Part shown: piece by piece, positions 45,843 through 55,219 of the stretch | How the letters are laid out: each line of letters starts with the position of its first letter | Position numbering within the stretch: the stretch's first letter is position 1 | NCBI RefSeq assembly: GCF_032842945.2 | Contig: NZ_CP146606.1 | Coordinates: 1,864,501-1,928,500, forward strand | Source of the DNA: Roseovarius sp. W115 | GTDB taxonomy: Bacteria > Pseudomonadota > Alphaproteobacteria > Rhodobacterales > Rhodobacteraceae | Direction of reading: 5' to 3' | Length of the DNA stretch: 64,000 nucleotides | The notes under the pieces: generated by a model | Told to the model about the DNA's origin: nothing | Seen by the model: the letters and a program-made list of their open reading frames with translations, nothing else | Databases searched by the model: none | Made by a program: the position numbers and the translations under genes

Positions 45843-48791
45843 ATGTTTGCCGAGCTGTCGATCACGTCGAACTTCACTTTTCTCACCGGGGCCTCCCACC
45901 CTGAGGAATACGCCTTGCGTGCGGCCGAGTTAGGCTTATCGGCATTTGCCATTGCCGATGAAAATTCCGTGGCAGGGATCGTGCGTGCGCATGTAGCAGT
46001 GCGCGACTTGGCCAACGTGGTGCGAGGTCGCAAGGAGCTTGAGGCGCGCGATGGTTTGGTTGGCCCGCCGGCGCCCAATCCGCAGCCACCTGATTGGGCG
46101 CATGTGCCCCGGTTTCTACCCGCAGCCCGGCTGTGTCTTGCCGAAGGGATCACGGTGACGGCCCTGCCGCAGGATCGCGTCGGCTGGGGAAGACTCTGCC
46201 GCCTTATCAGCAAGGGTCGGCTTAGGACTGAAAAAGGCAGTTGCCATCTGACAGTGTCGGATGTGGTGGAAGGAGCAAAGGGGCTTTGGCTGCTTCTCCA
46301 CCCTGCGCGCTCTACAGAGGAAAGACGCCATTGGCGCGAAAACGCAAATCTGCTTGTACGGCGCTTGGGAGCGCAGATGCATTTGCTGATGATGCCGTTC
46401 TATGATGGACAAGATGTGGCCCGCTTTAACCGCTTGGCAAAACTGGCCAAAGAGATGGGCCTGACACCTGTGGCCTCTGGTTTTCCCCTTATGCACCACG
46501 CTCGTCGCCGCAGGCTTGCCGATGTGTTGACTGCTATCCGGCAAGGGCGGCAGGTCGATACGCTGGGCCGTGATGCGCTGGCCAATGGCGAACAACGCCT
46601 GCGATCTGAGGCTGAGATGCTGCGACTTTTTGCTGGCCATGAAGAGGCGGTTCGCCGGGCCGAGACACTGGCGCAAAAGCTAACCTTCTCACTTGATGAA
46701 CTGCGCTATGAATACCCAAGTGAGGTGATGGATGGCGAGCCACCCACCAATCGGTTGCGACGGTTGGCGCAGGAAGGGCTTACTTGGCGTTATCCTGGCG
46801 GCGTACCGGAACGCGTGAAGAAGATGATGAGGCATGAACTGGCCCTCATCGCCAAGCTGAAATATGAACCTTACTTCTTGACTGTGCGTGATGTTGTGGC
46901 CTTTGCCCGCTCTCGCAATATTCTGTGTCAGGGTCGCGGTTCAGCGGCTAATTCGGTTGTCTGCTACGCGCTGGGAATTACCAGTGTGTCCCCTGAAATT
47001 GGGACAATGGTGTTTGAACGTTTCGTATCCGAGGCGCGCGACGAGCCTCCTGATATCGATGTGGATTTCGAACACGAACGCCGCGAAGAGGTGATCCAGC
47101 ATATCTATGAACGTTACGGCCGCCACCGTGCCGGGCTCTGTGCCACGGTCATCCATTATCGTGGCAAGCGGGCCATTCGCGAGGTCGGTCGAGCGATGGG
47201 GTTGAGTCAGGATACAGTCGGGGCGCTCAATTCACAGCTTTGGGGGTTCTTCGCTACGTCTGGCGCTCTTGAACGCCAGCGCATGCGTGAAATTGGACTT
47301 GATCCCGATGATCAACGGCTCAGACAGACCATGGAGTTGGTGCGCGAAATCGAAGGATTTCCGCGCCATCTGAGCCAGCATGTCGGTGGGTTTGTGATGA
47401 CCGAGGGGCGGCTGGATGAACTGGTGCCTCTCGAGAATGCCACGATGGAGAACCGCACGGTCATATGCTGGGACAAGGATGATATTGATGCTCTTGGAAT
47501 CCTGAAGGTCGATGTGCTGGCGCTCGGTATGCTGAGCTGTATCCGCAAGGCATTTGATCTTATCGATCAGCATCATGGCACGCGCTACACACTCGCCACG
47601 CTGCCTCCCGAAGACCCACGTGTCTATGACATGCTCTGCGCAGCAGACAGCATTGGTGTCTTCCAAGTGGAAAGCCGCGCGCAGATGAACTTTCTACCCC
47701 GGATGCGGCCACGTACCTTTTACGATCTGGTCATCGAGGTGGCGATCATCCGTCCTGGTCCTATCCAAGGCGACATGGTGCACCCCTATATCCGTCGTCG
47801 CAATGGCGAAGAAGAGGTCAGTTTTCCCTCCGATGAGCTTGGCAAGGTGTTGAGCAAAACGCTAGGTGTCCCTCTCTTTCAGGAACAGGCGATGCAGATT
47901 GCCATTGTCGGGGCAGGGTTCAGCCCTGAGGAGGCTGACCGTCTGCGCCGATCTTTGGCCACATTCAAAAAGCATGGCAATGTTAGCGCCTTTCGCACGC
48001 GATTCCTGAAGGGTATGGCGAAGAACGGCTATGATCAGGAATTTGCTGAACGCTGCTTTTCTCAGATCGAAGGGTTTGGCTCTTACGGTTTTCCTGAAAG
48101 CCATGCCGCTAGTTTTGCACTTCTGGTCTATGCCAGCGCCTGGATCAAATGCCACCACCCCGGTATTTTTGCCTGTGCATTGCTCAATGCTCAGCCCATG
48201 GGGTTCTACGCCCCTGCACAGATCGTGCGCGATGCCCGTGAACATGGTGTTGAGGTGCGCTCGGTCTGTGTAAACCGCAGTTTTTGGGACAATGTCATGG
48301 AGCCCAACGACAAGGGTGATTTGGCACTTCGACTGGGGTTTCGTCAGATCAAAGGCATCTCGGAAGAGGATGCATATTGGATCAATGCTGCACGCGGCAA
48401 TGGATATCACGCAGTTGAAGATGTTTGGCGTCGTGCAGGTGTGCCGCCCACAGTTATTGTGCGGTTAGCTGAGGCGGATGCTTTTGCAGCGCTTGGTGTA
48501 AACCGGCGTACTGCACTTTGGGCTGCCCGGGCGCTTATTGGGCAAAAACCCCTGCCGCTTTTTGCCGGTGATATGGATGGTGAGGCCATTTCAGAACCGG
48601 AGGTTCATTTGCGCCCCATGACACTGGGCGAAGAGGTGGTTGAGGATTATGTCTCTACCCGGCTTTCTCTCAAGGCGCATCCGCTGGCTTTGTTACGTGA
48701 TGCTCTGACGCCGCCTGATGGCCAGATCACAGTCCATATGGCTGATGTCGGAGCCTCCGGCGGGGATATTGAGAGCAAGAAGAAAAGATAA
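45843..48791 (+). CDS. dnaE2: error-prone DNA polymerase DnaE2, C-terminally shortened
   Basis: 982 residues; family members are usually about 1,050-1,150. PHP domain at the N-terminus (FAELSITSNFTFLTGASHPE), palm with catalytic acids in DEPPDIDVDFEHERREEVI near residue 400, then fingers and the helix-hairpin-helix (GFRQIKGISEEDAYWI). Translation ends soon after LSLKAHPLALLRDALTPPDG, so the C-terminal OB-fold with its LVLVRQRPG-type motif is missing. The last residues, GASGGDIESKKKR, are encoded by a repeat element. No imuA/imuB beside it. SOS-type translesion polymerase if functional. Confidence 0.92.
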   Translation: MFAELSITSNFTFLTGASHPEEYALRAAELGLSAFAIADENSVAGIVRAHVAVRDLANVVRGRKELEARDGLVGPPAPNPQPPDWAHVPRFLPAARLCLAEGITVTALPQDRVGWGRLCRLISKGRLRTEKGSCHLTVSDVVEGAKGLWLLLHPARSTEERRHWRENANLLVRRLGAQMHLLMMPFYDGQDVARFNRLAKLAKEMGLTPVASGFPLMHHARRRRLADVLTAIRQGRQVDTLGRDALANGEQRLRSEAEMLRLFAGHEEAVRRAETLAQKLTFSLDELRYEYPSEVMDGEPPTNRLRRLAQEGLTWRYPGGVPERVKKMMRHELALIAKLKYEPYFLTVRDVVAFARSRNILCQGRGSAANSVVCYALGITSVSPEIGTMVFERFVSEARDEPPDIDVDFEHERREEVIQHIYERYGRHRAGLCATVIHYRGKRAIREVGRAMGLSQDTVGALNSQLWGFFATSGALERQRMREIGLDPDDQRLRQTMELVREIEGFPRHLSQHVGGFVMTEGRLDELVPLENATMENRTVICWDKDDIDALGILKVDVLALGMLSCIRKAFDLIDQHHGTRYTLATLPPEDPRVYDMLCAADSIGVFQVESRAQMNFLPRMRPRTFYDLVIEVAIIRPGPIQGDMVHPYIRRRNGEEEVSFPSDELGKVLSKTLGVPLFQEQAMQIAIVGAGFSPEEADRLRRSLATFKKHGNVSAFRTRFLKGMAKNGYDQEFAERCFSQIEGFGSYGFPESHAASFALLVYASAWIKCHHPGIFACALLNAQPMGFYAPAQIVRDAREHGVEVRSVCVNRSFWDNVMEPNDKGDLALRLGFRQIKGISEEDAYWINAARGNGYHAVEDVWRRAGVPPTVIVRLAEADAFAALGVNRRTALWAARALIGQKPLPLFAGDMDGEAISEPEVHLRPMTLGEEVVEDYVSTRLSLKAHPLALLRDALTPPDGQITVHMADVGASGGDIESKKKR

Positions 48792-48828
48792 GTTTTGCTT
48801 TGTCTTCTTGCCAAAATATCCTGGAGGC
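48753..48828. repeat. inverted pair of the dispersed repeat, overlapping dnaE2 3' end
   Basis: Left unit 48753-48783 (same 31-bp unit as 41273-41303) faces a right unit 48803-48828. Three blocks pair: GCCTCC with GGAGGC, GGATATT with AATATCC, and GCAAGAAGA with TCTTCTTGC, separated by small internal loops and a 19-nt apical loop. The left arm codes for the end of DnaE2 and its stop lies in the loop. It could act as an mRNA-stabilising or bidirectional end structure. Confidence 0.8.
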
Positions 48829-48882
48829 CTCGGGGTGGACTCCCCAAATTGCTCTAAAACAAGATCAGGCTATTCCAATTTA

Positions 48883-50379
48883 TCAGATTGTTTGGTCGTA
48901 TTCGCCAACTGACGGCTCTGTGCGAATGACTTTGTCAATCTCCTCGAAGATCGCGTGCATTTCCGCATCAGACGATGCGCTCTCGCACACCACCACCAAG
49001 TTTGGCGTATTAGAAGACGCTCGGACAAGACCCCAGCTTCCGTTCTCCAAAATGACGCGCGCGCCATTGACGGTCACCACTTCCTTGATGGGTTGTCCGG
49101 CAAAAGACTCACCCGCATCATGCTTGGCGACAAGTTTTTCCACCAGCCGATCCAGCACTTCGTATTTCTCCGTGTCGGCGCAGTACGGTGACATGGTGGG
49201 GGTTGAGTAAGTGGTCGGCAACGCGCGGCGCAGGTCAGACATCGACATATCCGGATTGCGGTCCATCAGTTTGCAGATTTCCACAGCCACCCGCATACCG
49301 CAGTCATATCCACGCCCTACAGGTTCGGCCAGAAAGTAGTGGCCGGATTTCTCAAACCCGGCCAATGCGCCAATTTCTTTAACGCGCCGTTTCATGTGGC
49401 TGTGGCCCGTTTTCCAGTAGTCGGCTTTCACCCCATTTTTCTTGAGCTCAGGGTCTGCCGCAAAAAGACCGGTGGACTTCACATCCGCGACAAAAGTTGC
49501 ATTAGGGTGCAATTTGCTGAGATCGCGCGCCATGATCACGCCGACTTTGTCCGCAAAGATTTCCTCACCCTCGTCATCCACAACACCGCAGCGGTCCCCA
49601 TCGCCGTCGAAACCAAGTGCGAAGTCCGCGCCGGTCGCCTTTACGGTTTCAGCCATATCATTCAGCATCTCCATGGCTTCCGGGTTCGGGTTGTAATTCG
49701 GGAAATTATAATCCAGCTCGTTGTGAGACGGGATTACCTCTACCCCAAGCCGTTCAAACAGCTCGGGTGCAAAAGCTGCGGCTGTGCCGTTGCCGGTGGC
49801 GCAGACCACGCGCAGTTTGCGCGTCATTTTAAAGTCGCCCACGAGGTCATTGAGATAAGCCTCACGCACGCCGTCTACAAACTCGTATCCGCCGCCGGGG
49901 CGCGCCTCGCCTTCACCGCCCAGAACGATGTCACGTAGCTCGCCCATTTCATCCGGTCCATGAGTGAGGGGCCTTTCAAACCCCATTTTCACACCGGTCC
50001 AGCCATTGGGGTTATGTGACGCTGTGACCATTGACACAGCCGGCACATCAAGATGGAACTGTGAGAAATACGCCATGGGTGAGAGTGCCGGGCCAATATC
50101 CTTGACCTGAATGCCAGCCTGCATAAGTCCAACGATCAGCGCATTCTTGATGGATAGCGAATAGTCGCGATAGTCGTTGCCCACAGCGATCACCGGCTCG
50201 ATGCCGCGACGGTGGATTTGTGTGCCAAGGCCCAGGCCCAAAGCAGTCATGCCCGGCAGGTTGATCTCGTCAGGATACTTCCAGCGTGCATCATATTCGC
50301 GAAAACCTGTAGGTTTGATCATGGGATCGCGCAGGAAGGCCCATGTATTTGGCGTAACTTCGGGTAAAGGTTTGCTCAT
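48883..50379 (-). CDS. phosphomannomutase/phosphoglucomutase
   Basis: 498 residues from ATG 50379. Active-site phosphoserine loop MVTASHNPNGWTGVKMG, metal loop GFDGDGDRCGVVDDE, sugar-specificity loop GFEKSGHYFL and phosphate loop near LVRASSNTPNLVV are all present. It interconverts hexose 6- and 1-phosphates for surface polysaccharide precursors. Downstream of kdsA, kpsE and kpsT on the same strand. Confidence 0.93.
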   Translation of the reverse strand: MSKPLPEVTPNTWAFLRDPMIKPTGFREYDARWKYPDEINLPGMTALGLGLGTQIHRRGIEPVIAVGNDYRDYSLSIKNALIVGLMQAGIQVKDIGPALSPMAYFSQFHLDVPAVSMVTASHNPNGWTGVKMGFERPLTHGPDEMGELRDIVLGGEGEARPGGGYEFVDGVREAYLNDLVGDFKMTRKLRVVCATGNGTAAAFAPELFERLGVEVIPSHNELDYNFPNYNPNPEAMEMLNDMAETVKATGADFALGFDGDGDRCGVVDDEGEEIFADKVGVIMARDLSKLHPNATFVADVKSTGLFAADPELKKNGVKADYWKTGHSHMKRRVKEIGALAGFEKSGHYFLAEPVGRGYDCGMRVAVEICKLMDRNPDMSMSDLRRALPTTYSTPTMSPYCADTEKYEVLDRLVEKLVAKHDAGESFAGQPIKEVVTVNGARVILENGSWGLVRASSNTPNLVVVCESASSDAEMHAIFEEIDKVIRTEPSVGEYDQTI

Positions 50380-50398
50380 TTGAAAATCTTTCTGTGGT

Positions 50399-51232
50399 TC
50401 AAAGACGCACCGGGTCCGATTTGGCCAGTTTGTCAAAACGCATCAAACTTTCCACCAATGCAGGCATTTCGTTCAAAGGGACCATGTTTGGACCATCTGA
50501 AGGAGCGCTATCGGGGTCTTCATGGGTTTCAATAAAGACAGCCGCAATACCCAGAGACACTGCGGCACGGGCCATGACAGGGGCAAATTCGCGTTGTCCC
50601 CCAGAGCTTCCGCCCTGACCACCGGGTTGTTGCACCGAATGAGTGGCGTCCATCACCACTGGGTAGCCTGTACGTGCCATCTGCGGGAGCGATCGCATGT
50701 CAGCCACAAGCGTGTTGTAGCCGAAGGATGATCCACGCTCTGTCAAAAGAATGCGTTTGTTGCCCGTACTCTCAATTTTTGAGACTACGTTTGGCATATC
50801 CCACGGTGCCAGGAACTGACCTTTCTTGACGTTTATGACGGTGCCTGTCTCGCCTGCCGCCAAGAGCAAATCGGTTTGTCGGCATAAAAAGGCTGGGATT
50901 TGCAGGACGTCTACCACCTTGGACACAGGCACGCATTGCTCTGGTGAGTGAATGTCGGTCAACACCGGCACCCCCACATCGTCCTTGACGGTTTGCAAAA
51001 TGCCCAAACCGTCGTCGAGCCCTACACCTCGTTTCCCCGACAGCGAGGTGCGGTTGGCCTTATCAAAAGACGCTTTGAAGATGTACTGCGCCCCCGCTGC
51101 ATCACAGGCGGCCTTCATGGCACGCGCAATCATCAAGGCGTGCTCAGTACTTTGGAGCTGGCACGGTCCTGCGATGAGTGTGAGCGGTTGGTCGTTGCCA
51201 ACGCGCAGACTTGAGATTTCGACAACTTTCAT
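50399..51232 (-). CDS. kdsA: 3-deoxy-8-phosphooctulonate synthase
   Basis: 277 residues. [60 protein letters not shown] and [20 protein letters not shown] are KdsA signatures. It condenses PEP with arabinose 5-phosphate to Kdo 8-phosphate for lipopolysaccharide or Kdo-linked capsule. It starts four bases after the kpsE stop, so it is co-transcribed with the capsule exporter, suggesting capsule Kdo supply. Confidence 0.96.
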   Translation of the reverse strand: MKVVEISSLRVGNDQPLTLIAGPCQLQSTEHALMIARAMKAACDAAGAQYIFKASFDKANRTSLSGKRGVGLDDGLGILQTVKDDVGVPVLTDIHSPEQCVPVSKVVDVLQIPAFLCRQTDLLLAAGETGTVINVKKGQFLAPWDMPNVVSKIESTGNKRILLTERGSSFGYNTLVADMRSLPQMARTGYPVVMDATHSVQQPGGQGGSSGGQREFAPVMARAAVSLGIAAVFIETHEDPDSAPSDGPNMVPLNEMPALVESLMRFDKLAKSDPVRL

Positions 51233-51236
51233 CGGA

Positions 51237-52855
51237 TCAAGATGAGACCTGTTCTCTGAGTACTGATGCGGTCAGCGACATGAGCAGGTAGATACCGGTA
51301 AAGATCAGAAACGCAAGCAAAGTATTCTCGAACGACCTCGGATAGGAGGGATCTTGCGAGGCCACCGGTTTGACCGCAACTGTCAGGTATCGCACCTGTT
51401 TGTTGGCTTCGATCTCTGACTGCCGCTTGGTTTCAAGCGAGGATTGCAGCACCAGATCAGCGGTGGCCAGGTCGGCCTGAGCCATTTGGATTTCTGAGGC
51501 CTGTGAAGCAAGGGATGAATTGTCCTCTGTCGCCTTGTTCAATCGCGCGTTTTGTTTGTTGAGCTCGGCCTGAAGCACGTCAACTTCTGTGCGCAACGCC
51601 TCAACCCGCGCTTGGTTTGGCCGCGAGTTGTTGAGCTGTGTGTTTAGCGCCAGTTGTTTTTCCTGAAGCTGAATTTCCACGTTGTTGATCAGGCTACGGA
51701 TATTTGCAATTTCACCTTCCGGGTCCAGAATTGTACCTTCCTGCAATGTCACAAGCCGTCTTTGTGCGGCGCGGCGTTCATCCTTAGCCTCGTCAAGGCT
51801 TTCTTGTGCCGTCTTGACGGCATCAAACCTTTTTTCCTGACTAAGCTGATCCACACGTTCTTCGGCGTATTCAATCAATTGTTCAGAGAAAAGCCGACTG
51901 ATTTCGGGATCGGCTGTAGAAAGCTCCATCCGAATGACGCCTTCTGTGGGATCATAACCAAGCTTAACGTATTTCTTGTAGACCTTGTAGGCCGCTTCGT
52001 TTGTTGCGTCCGAGTCAAGCCGCTGCAGCGCGTCAATCGACTCCTGGCTGAAATGGGCGCGGAAACCCAGGTCTTCGTCGAGCCGCAGCATCGCATCCTT
52101 TGATTGCAGATAAGACTGCGTTGCGATGGAGTCTTGGCCAGTGGCAAATTGGCTCGGCAAAAGCCCTCCAAGACCACCTGCGCTTGCTCCTGCACCATCT
52201 GCCGTAAGGATCAGAAACTCGGATTTGGTGGTGTACATAGGCGTTGCGATGGCAAAGAAATAATATCCTGCAATGAGCGTAGGTAAAAACACAAAAGCCG
52301 TCAGGCGAGAAAGCAATAGTAGAAGTTTGCGCCGCCGCCTTGCCGCGATATCTTGTTGGATGCTTCTGATGTCTTGTGCGCGGCGCTCAGCAGGGCTGAT
52401 GTCGGTTGCCGGTAAGTTGGTGCACTCACTTGGCAGTGTTTGGGGAAGCTGAACGTCTTGCTTTGTATCGGTACCACCCGTAGCAGCACCGCTAGCTCCG
52501 TTCGAAACGAGTTCGACAATATGTGCGCGTTGAAACGGATCAATTCCCTTGGCCCGCAAGAGCCGAACGGCATCAAAGTCAGATGTCGGAGCAAGCCCAT
52601 GTTTGTGAGCCATGCGGCGCGCCATGCGCAACTGCCGTCCAGTCAAGCCTTCCTTGCGGATATGCTCAATGTCCAGTGACGCTTGGGATGTTGTCTCGAC
52701 GGGAACAGCAGGCTGGGTGCTTTTCTCAATCTCCGGGCTGTGTTCTTGCGCAGCGGTGACGTCCGCTTCACCGGGTTCCGCCGATGCGCCCCCTTGGACG
52801 TCGAATTCGCATTCCGGCGAATGCGAAACTTTCTAGCTTTGGGTTTCGTAGTCAT
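51237..52855 (-). CDS. kpsE: capsule polysaccharide export protein KpsE/BexC-like, apparent N-terminal frameshift
   Basis: The N-terminus [15 protein letters not shown] starts at ATG 52855, overlapping the kpsT stop by 23 bp as expected for coupled genes. That frame ends after 70 residues. Adding one base to the 5-G run (C run 52789-52793 on the plus strand) joins it to the long frame: [20 protein letters not shown], a transmembrane helix near [19 protein letters not shown], a long periplasmic coiled coil, and a second helix [18 protein letters not shown]. Without repair, translation would have to start at TTG 52646 (469 residues). The protein bridges the ABC exporter to the outer membrane. 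Confidence 0.85.
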
Positions 52856-53492
52856 AAAGCTGTTTAGCCTCTTCCAAAGTATCGAACATGTGCAGTTTGC
52901 CATCCATAAGAACTGCGGCTTCTCTGGCGAATTTCTCTAGCGTGGCTGGCTGGTGCGATACGATCACAACTGTCGTGGTTTGCAAACGTTCCCGCAAAAT
53001 TCCGCCGGCACGGCGATTGAACTCTACGTCTGTCGAACTCGGCATGCCTTCGTCGATCAGATACATGTCGAAGTCCAACGCCAGCATCAAAGCCAATGAA
53101 AAGCGTGACCGCATGCCAGACGAGTAGGTGCCGAGCGGCTGATCGAAATACTCACCCAGGTTACAGACATACCTGCAATAGGCTTCGACATAATCCGGGT
53201 CCAGACCATAGAGCCGCGCAATGTACCGTGAGTTTTCCTTTGCGGAAACGCGGCTGACGACGCCTCCCATGAAACCCAAGGGAAAGCTAATTCTGCAATC
53301 GCGACGCACATCGCCTTCGTCGGGCTTTTCCAAACCAGCCATGATGTTGATGAGAGTGGTTTTCCCTGTGCCATTCGGAGCCAAAATGCCGAGGCTGCGG
53401 CCCAATTCGACGCGAAAGGACACGCGATCAAGGATAACCTTGCGCTGTGTTCCTGTCCAAAAGGACTTACTCACATTCTCGAACTCGAGCAT
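52833..53492 (-). CDS. kpsT: capsule polysaccharide ABC exporter ATP-binding protein
   Basis: 219 residues. Walker A GILAPNGTGKTTLINIMAGL, ABC signature TYSSGMRSRFSLALML, Walker B FDMYLIDEGM, and H-loop VVIVSHQP. KpsT/BexA type, energising export of capsular polysaccharide across the inner membrane. Its membrane partner KpsM is not in this window. First gene of the kpsT-kpsE-kdsA-phosphomutase operon; upstream 53493-53702 shows no gene and should hold the promoter. Confidence 0.93.
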   Translation of the reverse strand: MLEFENVSKSFWTGTQRKVILDRVSFRVELGRSLGILAPNGTGKTTLINIMAGLEKPDEGDVRRDCRISFPLGFMGGVVSRVSAKENSRYIARLYGLDPDYVEAYCRYVCNLGEYFDQPLGTYSSGMRSRFSLALMLALDFDMYLIDEGMPSSTDVEFNRRAGGILRERLQTTTVVIVSHQPATLEKFAREAAVLMDGKLHMFDTLEEAKQLYDYETQS

Positions 53493-53702
53493 GCAAACGC
53501 TCCGAACTGCTCCGCTCGCCCTCTTTAACGGGGCTGCCTTAACACGGCATTAGCCGCTTTGCGGGACAGTATGTCTGAATTTTCGCCTAAATTACAATGA
53601 ATCAGGGCTTTTTTGTGCCGGTGCGGCAAAAAAGCGGCTCACGACAGATCACATCGCCGAAACCGCCTTTTTCAAAGAGAACATGTTTGGCTTCGAAGGG
53701 GC

Positions 53703-54731
53703 TTACGCTATGGGCTGCCAGGCAAGGCCCGCCAAAACAGCGCCGGAGATCGCAAAACCTATGTAGGCGGCAAAGACACGCGGTTTGACCAAGGCCCAGA
53801 CCGCAATGGCGGCAGGAATGCAGCTCACGCCGCCAGCTATGACAAAGCTCATTGCTGCTCCGTTACTCATTCCTTGGTCCAACAGTCCGCTGACCAGCGG
53901 CACTGCGGCATAGCCATTGAGGTAGGCCGGAGCGCCGACCAACGCACCAAGTACAATGGTTCCAATGCCATCTCCCCCAAGGGCTGTGGCAATCCACTCC
54001 GCTGGAACGTAGCGCAGCATCAAGGCCTCAAACACATAGGCAAGGGTCAACCATTTCAGAAGAAAAATGCCGTTCTCCAATAAGTTACGCCGAAACACTT
54101 CGTTGCGCGGGCTATCCACCCAAAACGCCCAAAGCGGTTTGCCTTCAAATGGTTTTTCGACACCACAACACCCGCCAATCTGGGGCTTTTCCCGCAATGG
54201 ATTGGCAAAGATTACTGAACGCGCGAAGAGCATGGTTGCAGAACCGCCGAATAGGCCAAGACCTACTGCAGACACTGTTTTGGCGATGGCAAACTCCCAT
54301 CCCAAGGTGCCCGAGGTGATCAGGAACATTGCGGGATCCATCAACGGTGATGCCAGCCAAAAGGCCATGACAGCACCGAGGGGCGCACCTAGGGCCAGCA
54401 TAGCTGCGATAAACGGGATGACTTCACAGCTGCAAAACGGGGAAAGACCGCCCAGAAGCGCGGCGAAGACCACCATTTTCGCCTGATTGCCTTCAAATGC
54501 CTTTGCCAAGAGAGTCTCGGCGCCGGTTGCTTTCATATAGGCCACAGCCAGAACCGCGAAGACGATGAACGGTGCAGTGTGCAACAAGGCACCCGCGGTG
54601 AAGGTTACAGTTGGCCAAAGCTGTGGAGGGTCAAGGACCGCGACAAGCACTAGCACCAAGATCAAGGCCAGCCATGCCTTGTCGATATTGTGCCAGGTGC
54701 GACGCAGGGCAGGGGGTGAGATGTCAACCAT
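53703..54731 (-). CDS. UPF0718/DUF318 permease (ArsP-like)
   Basis: 342 residues from ATG 54731, which overlaps the ArsR stop; ATGs at 54737 and 54746 are alternatives. Two repeats of membrane helices carry LSPFCSCEVIPFIAAMLALG and PLMDPAMFLITSGTLG, the DUF318 hallmark, and later GAPAYLNGYAAVPLVSGLLD. A central loop has GGCCGVEKP, a possible metal/metalloid Cys site. ArsP relatives export trivalent organoarsenicals; coupling to an ArsR regulator supports metal or metalloid export, substrate unproven. Confidence 0.85.
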   Translation of the reverse strand: MVDISPPALRRTWHNIDKAWLALILVLVLVAVLDPPQLWPTVTFTAGALLHTAPFIVFAVLAVAYMKATGAETLLAKAFEGNQAKMVVFAALLGGLSPFCSCEVIPFIAAMLALGAPLGAVMAFWLASPLMDPAMFLITSGTLGWEFAIAKTVSAVGLGLFGGSATMLFARSVIFANPLREKPQIGGCCGVEKPFEGKPLWAFWVDSPRNEVFRRNLLENGIFLLKWLTLAYVFEALMLRYVPAEWIATALGGDGIGTIVLGALVGAPAYLNGYAAVPLVSGLLDQGMSNGAAMSFVIAGGVSCIPAAIAVWALVKPRVFAAYIGFAISGAVLAGLAWQPIA

Positions 54732-55068
54732 GCTCATGACCTTCATGTGGGTGATCGGTATCGGCGCAACATTCACGCAAGAGAAACTCGCTCAATATGC
54801 GCAGCTCGTCATAGGCCACGGCGGCGCAAATGATGCTGCGCCCTTGTTTTTCCTGTGTGACAAGCCCGGCCTGAGACAGGATTTTCATATGATGGGTCAG
54901 GGTTGAGCCGGTGACACCAGTGCGTTCTCCCAATTCTCCGATACGCAATCCATCTGGCCCAGCACGCACCAACGTGTGCAGCACGACCAACCTTTGTTCA
55001 CTCCCCAAAGCGGCAAAGGTAGAGGCGGCCTGTTCAAGCGGGATATCGGGAATCAATGCTGTTTTCAT
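54724..55068 (-). CDS. ArsR/SmtB-family metalloregulator
   Basis: 114 residues. Winged helix: ALGSEQRLVVLHTLVRAGPD, IGELGERTGVTGSTLTHHMK, GLVTQEKQGRSIICAAVAYD. The C-terminus ECCADTDHPHEGHEHG supplies Cys and His ligands, a probable metal/metalloid sensor site. It should repress its own operon with the downstream permease until the ligand binds; two matching dyads lie directly upstream. Confidence 0.92.
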   Translation of the reverse strand: MKTALIPDIPLEQAASTFAALGSEQRLVVLHTLVRAGPDGLRIGELGERTGVTGSTLTHHMKILSQAGLVTQEKQGRSIICAAVAYDELRILSEFLLRECCADTDHPHEGHEHG

Positions 55069-55128
55069 ATTTCTAAAAATATAGAAATAAATATCTGTGA
55101 CAAGTAATATTTCGAAAATTGTTGAAAT
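55069..55128 (-). promoter_or_regulatory. two ArsR-type operators
   Basis: Two copies of ATTTC-N10-GAAAT, at 55069-55088 and 55109-55128, start 40 bp apart (about four helical turns). The first extends to ATTTCTA-N6-TAGAAAT and abuts the arsR start codon. The AT-rich sequence between them should hold the promoter. Binding by the adjacent ArsR protein is inferred from position and symmetry. Confidence 0.7.
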
Positions 55129-55219
55129 AACGTGGTTCTGATTGCCGCAGGGCCTTTTATATCAAGCGTCTGTGGGGTATGAGCGCGCCGTTGTAACTCG
55201 AAAAAGAAGGATTCCCGAA

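Noticed and set aside
52806..52855. Programmed -1 frameshift in kpsE stimulated by the hairpin
   Set aside because: No canonical slippery heptamer lies just before the hairpin, and the conserved RIRR segment, which overlaps the hairpin, must still be read in the first frame; the 5-G run after it is a simpler break point.
53597..53788. Short plus-strand open frames between kpsT and the permease
   Set aside because: No start signal, no recognisable protein family, and the frames run into the antisense of the permease gene.
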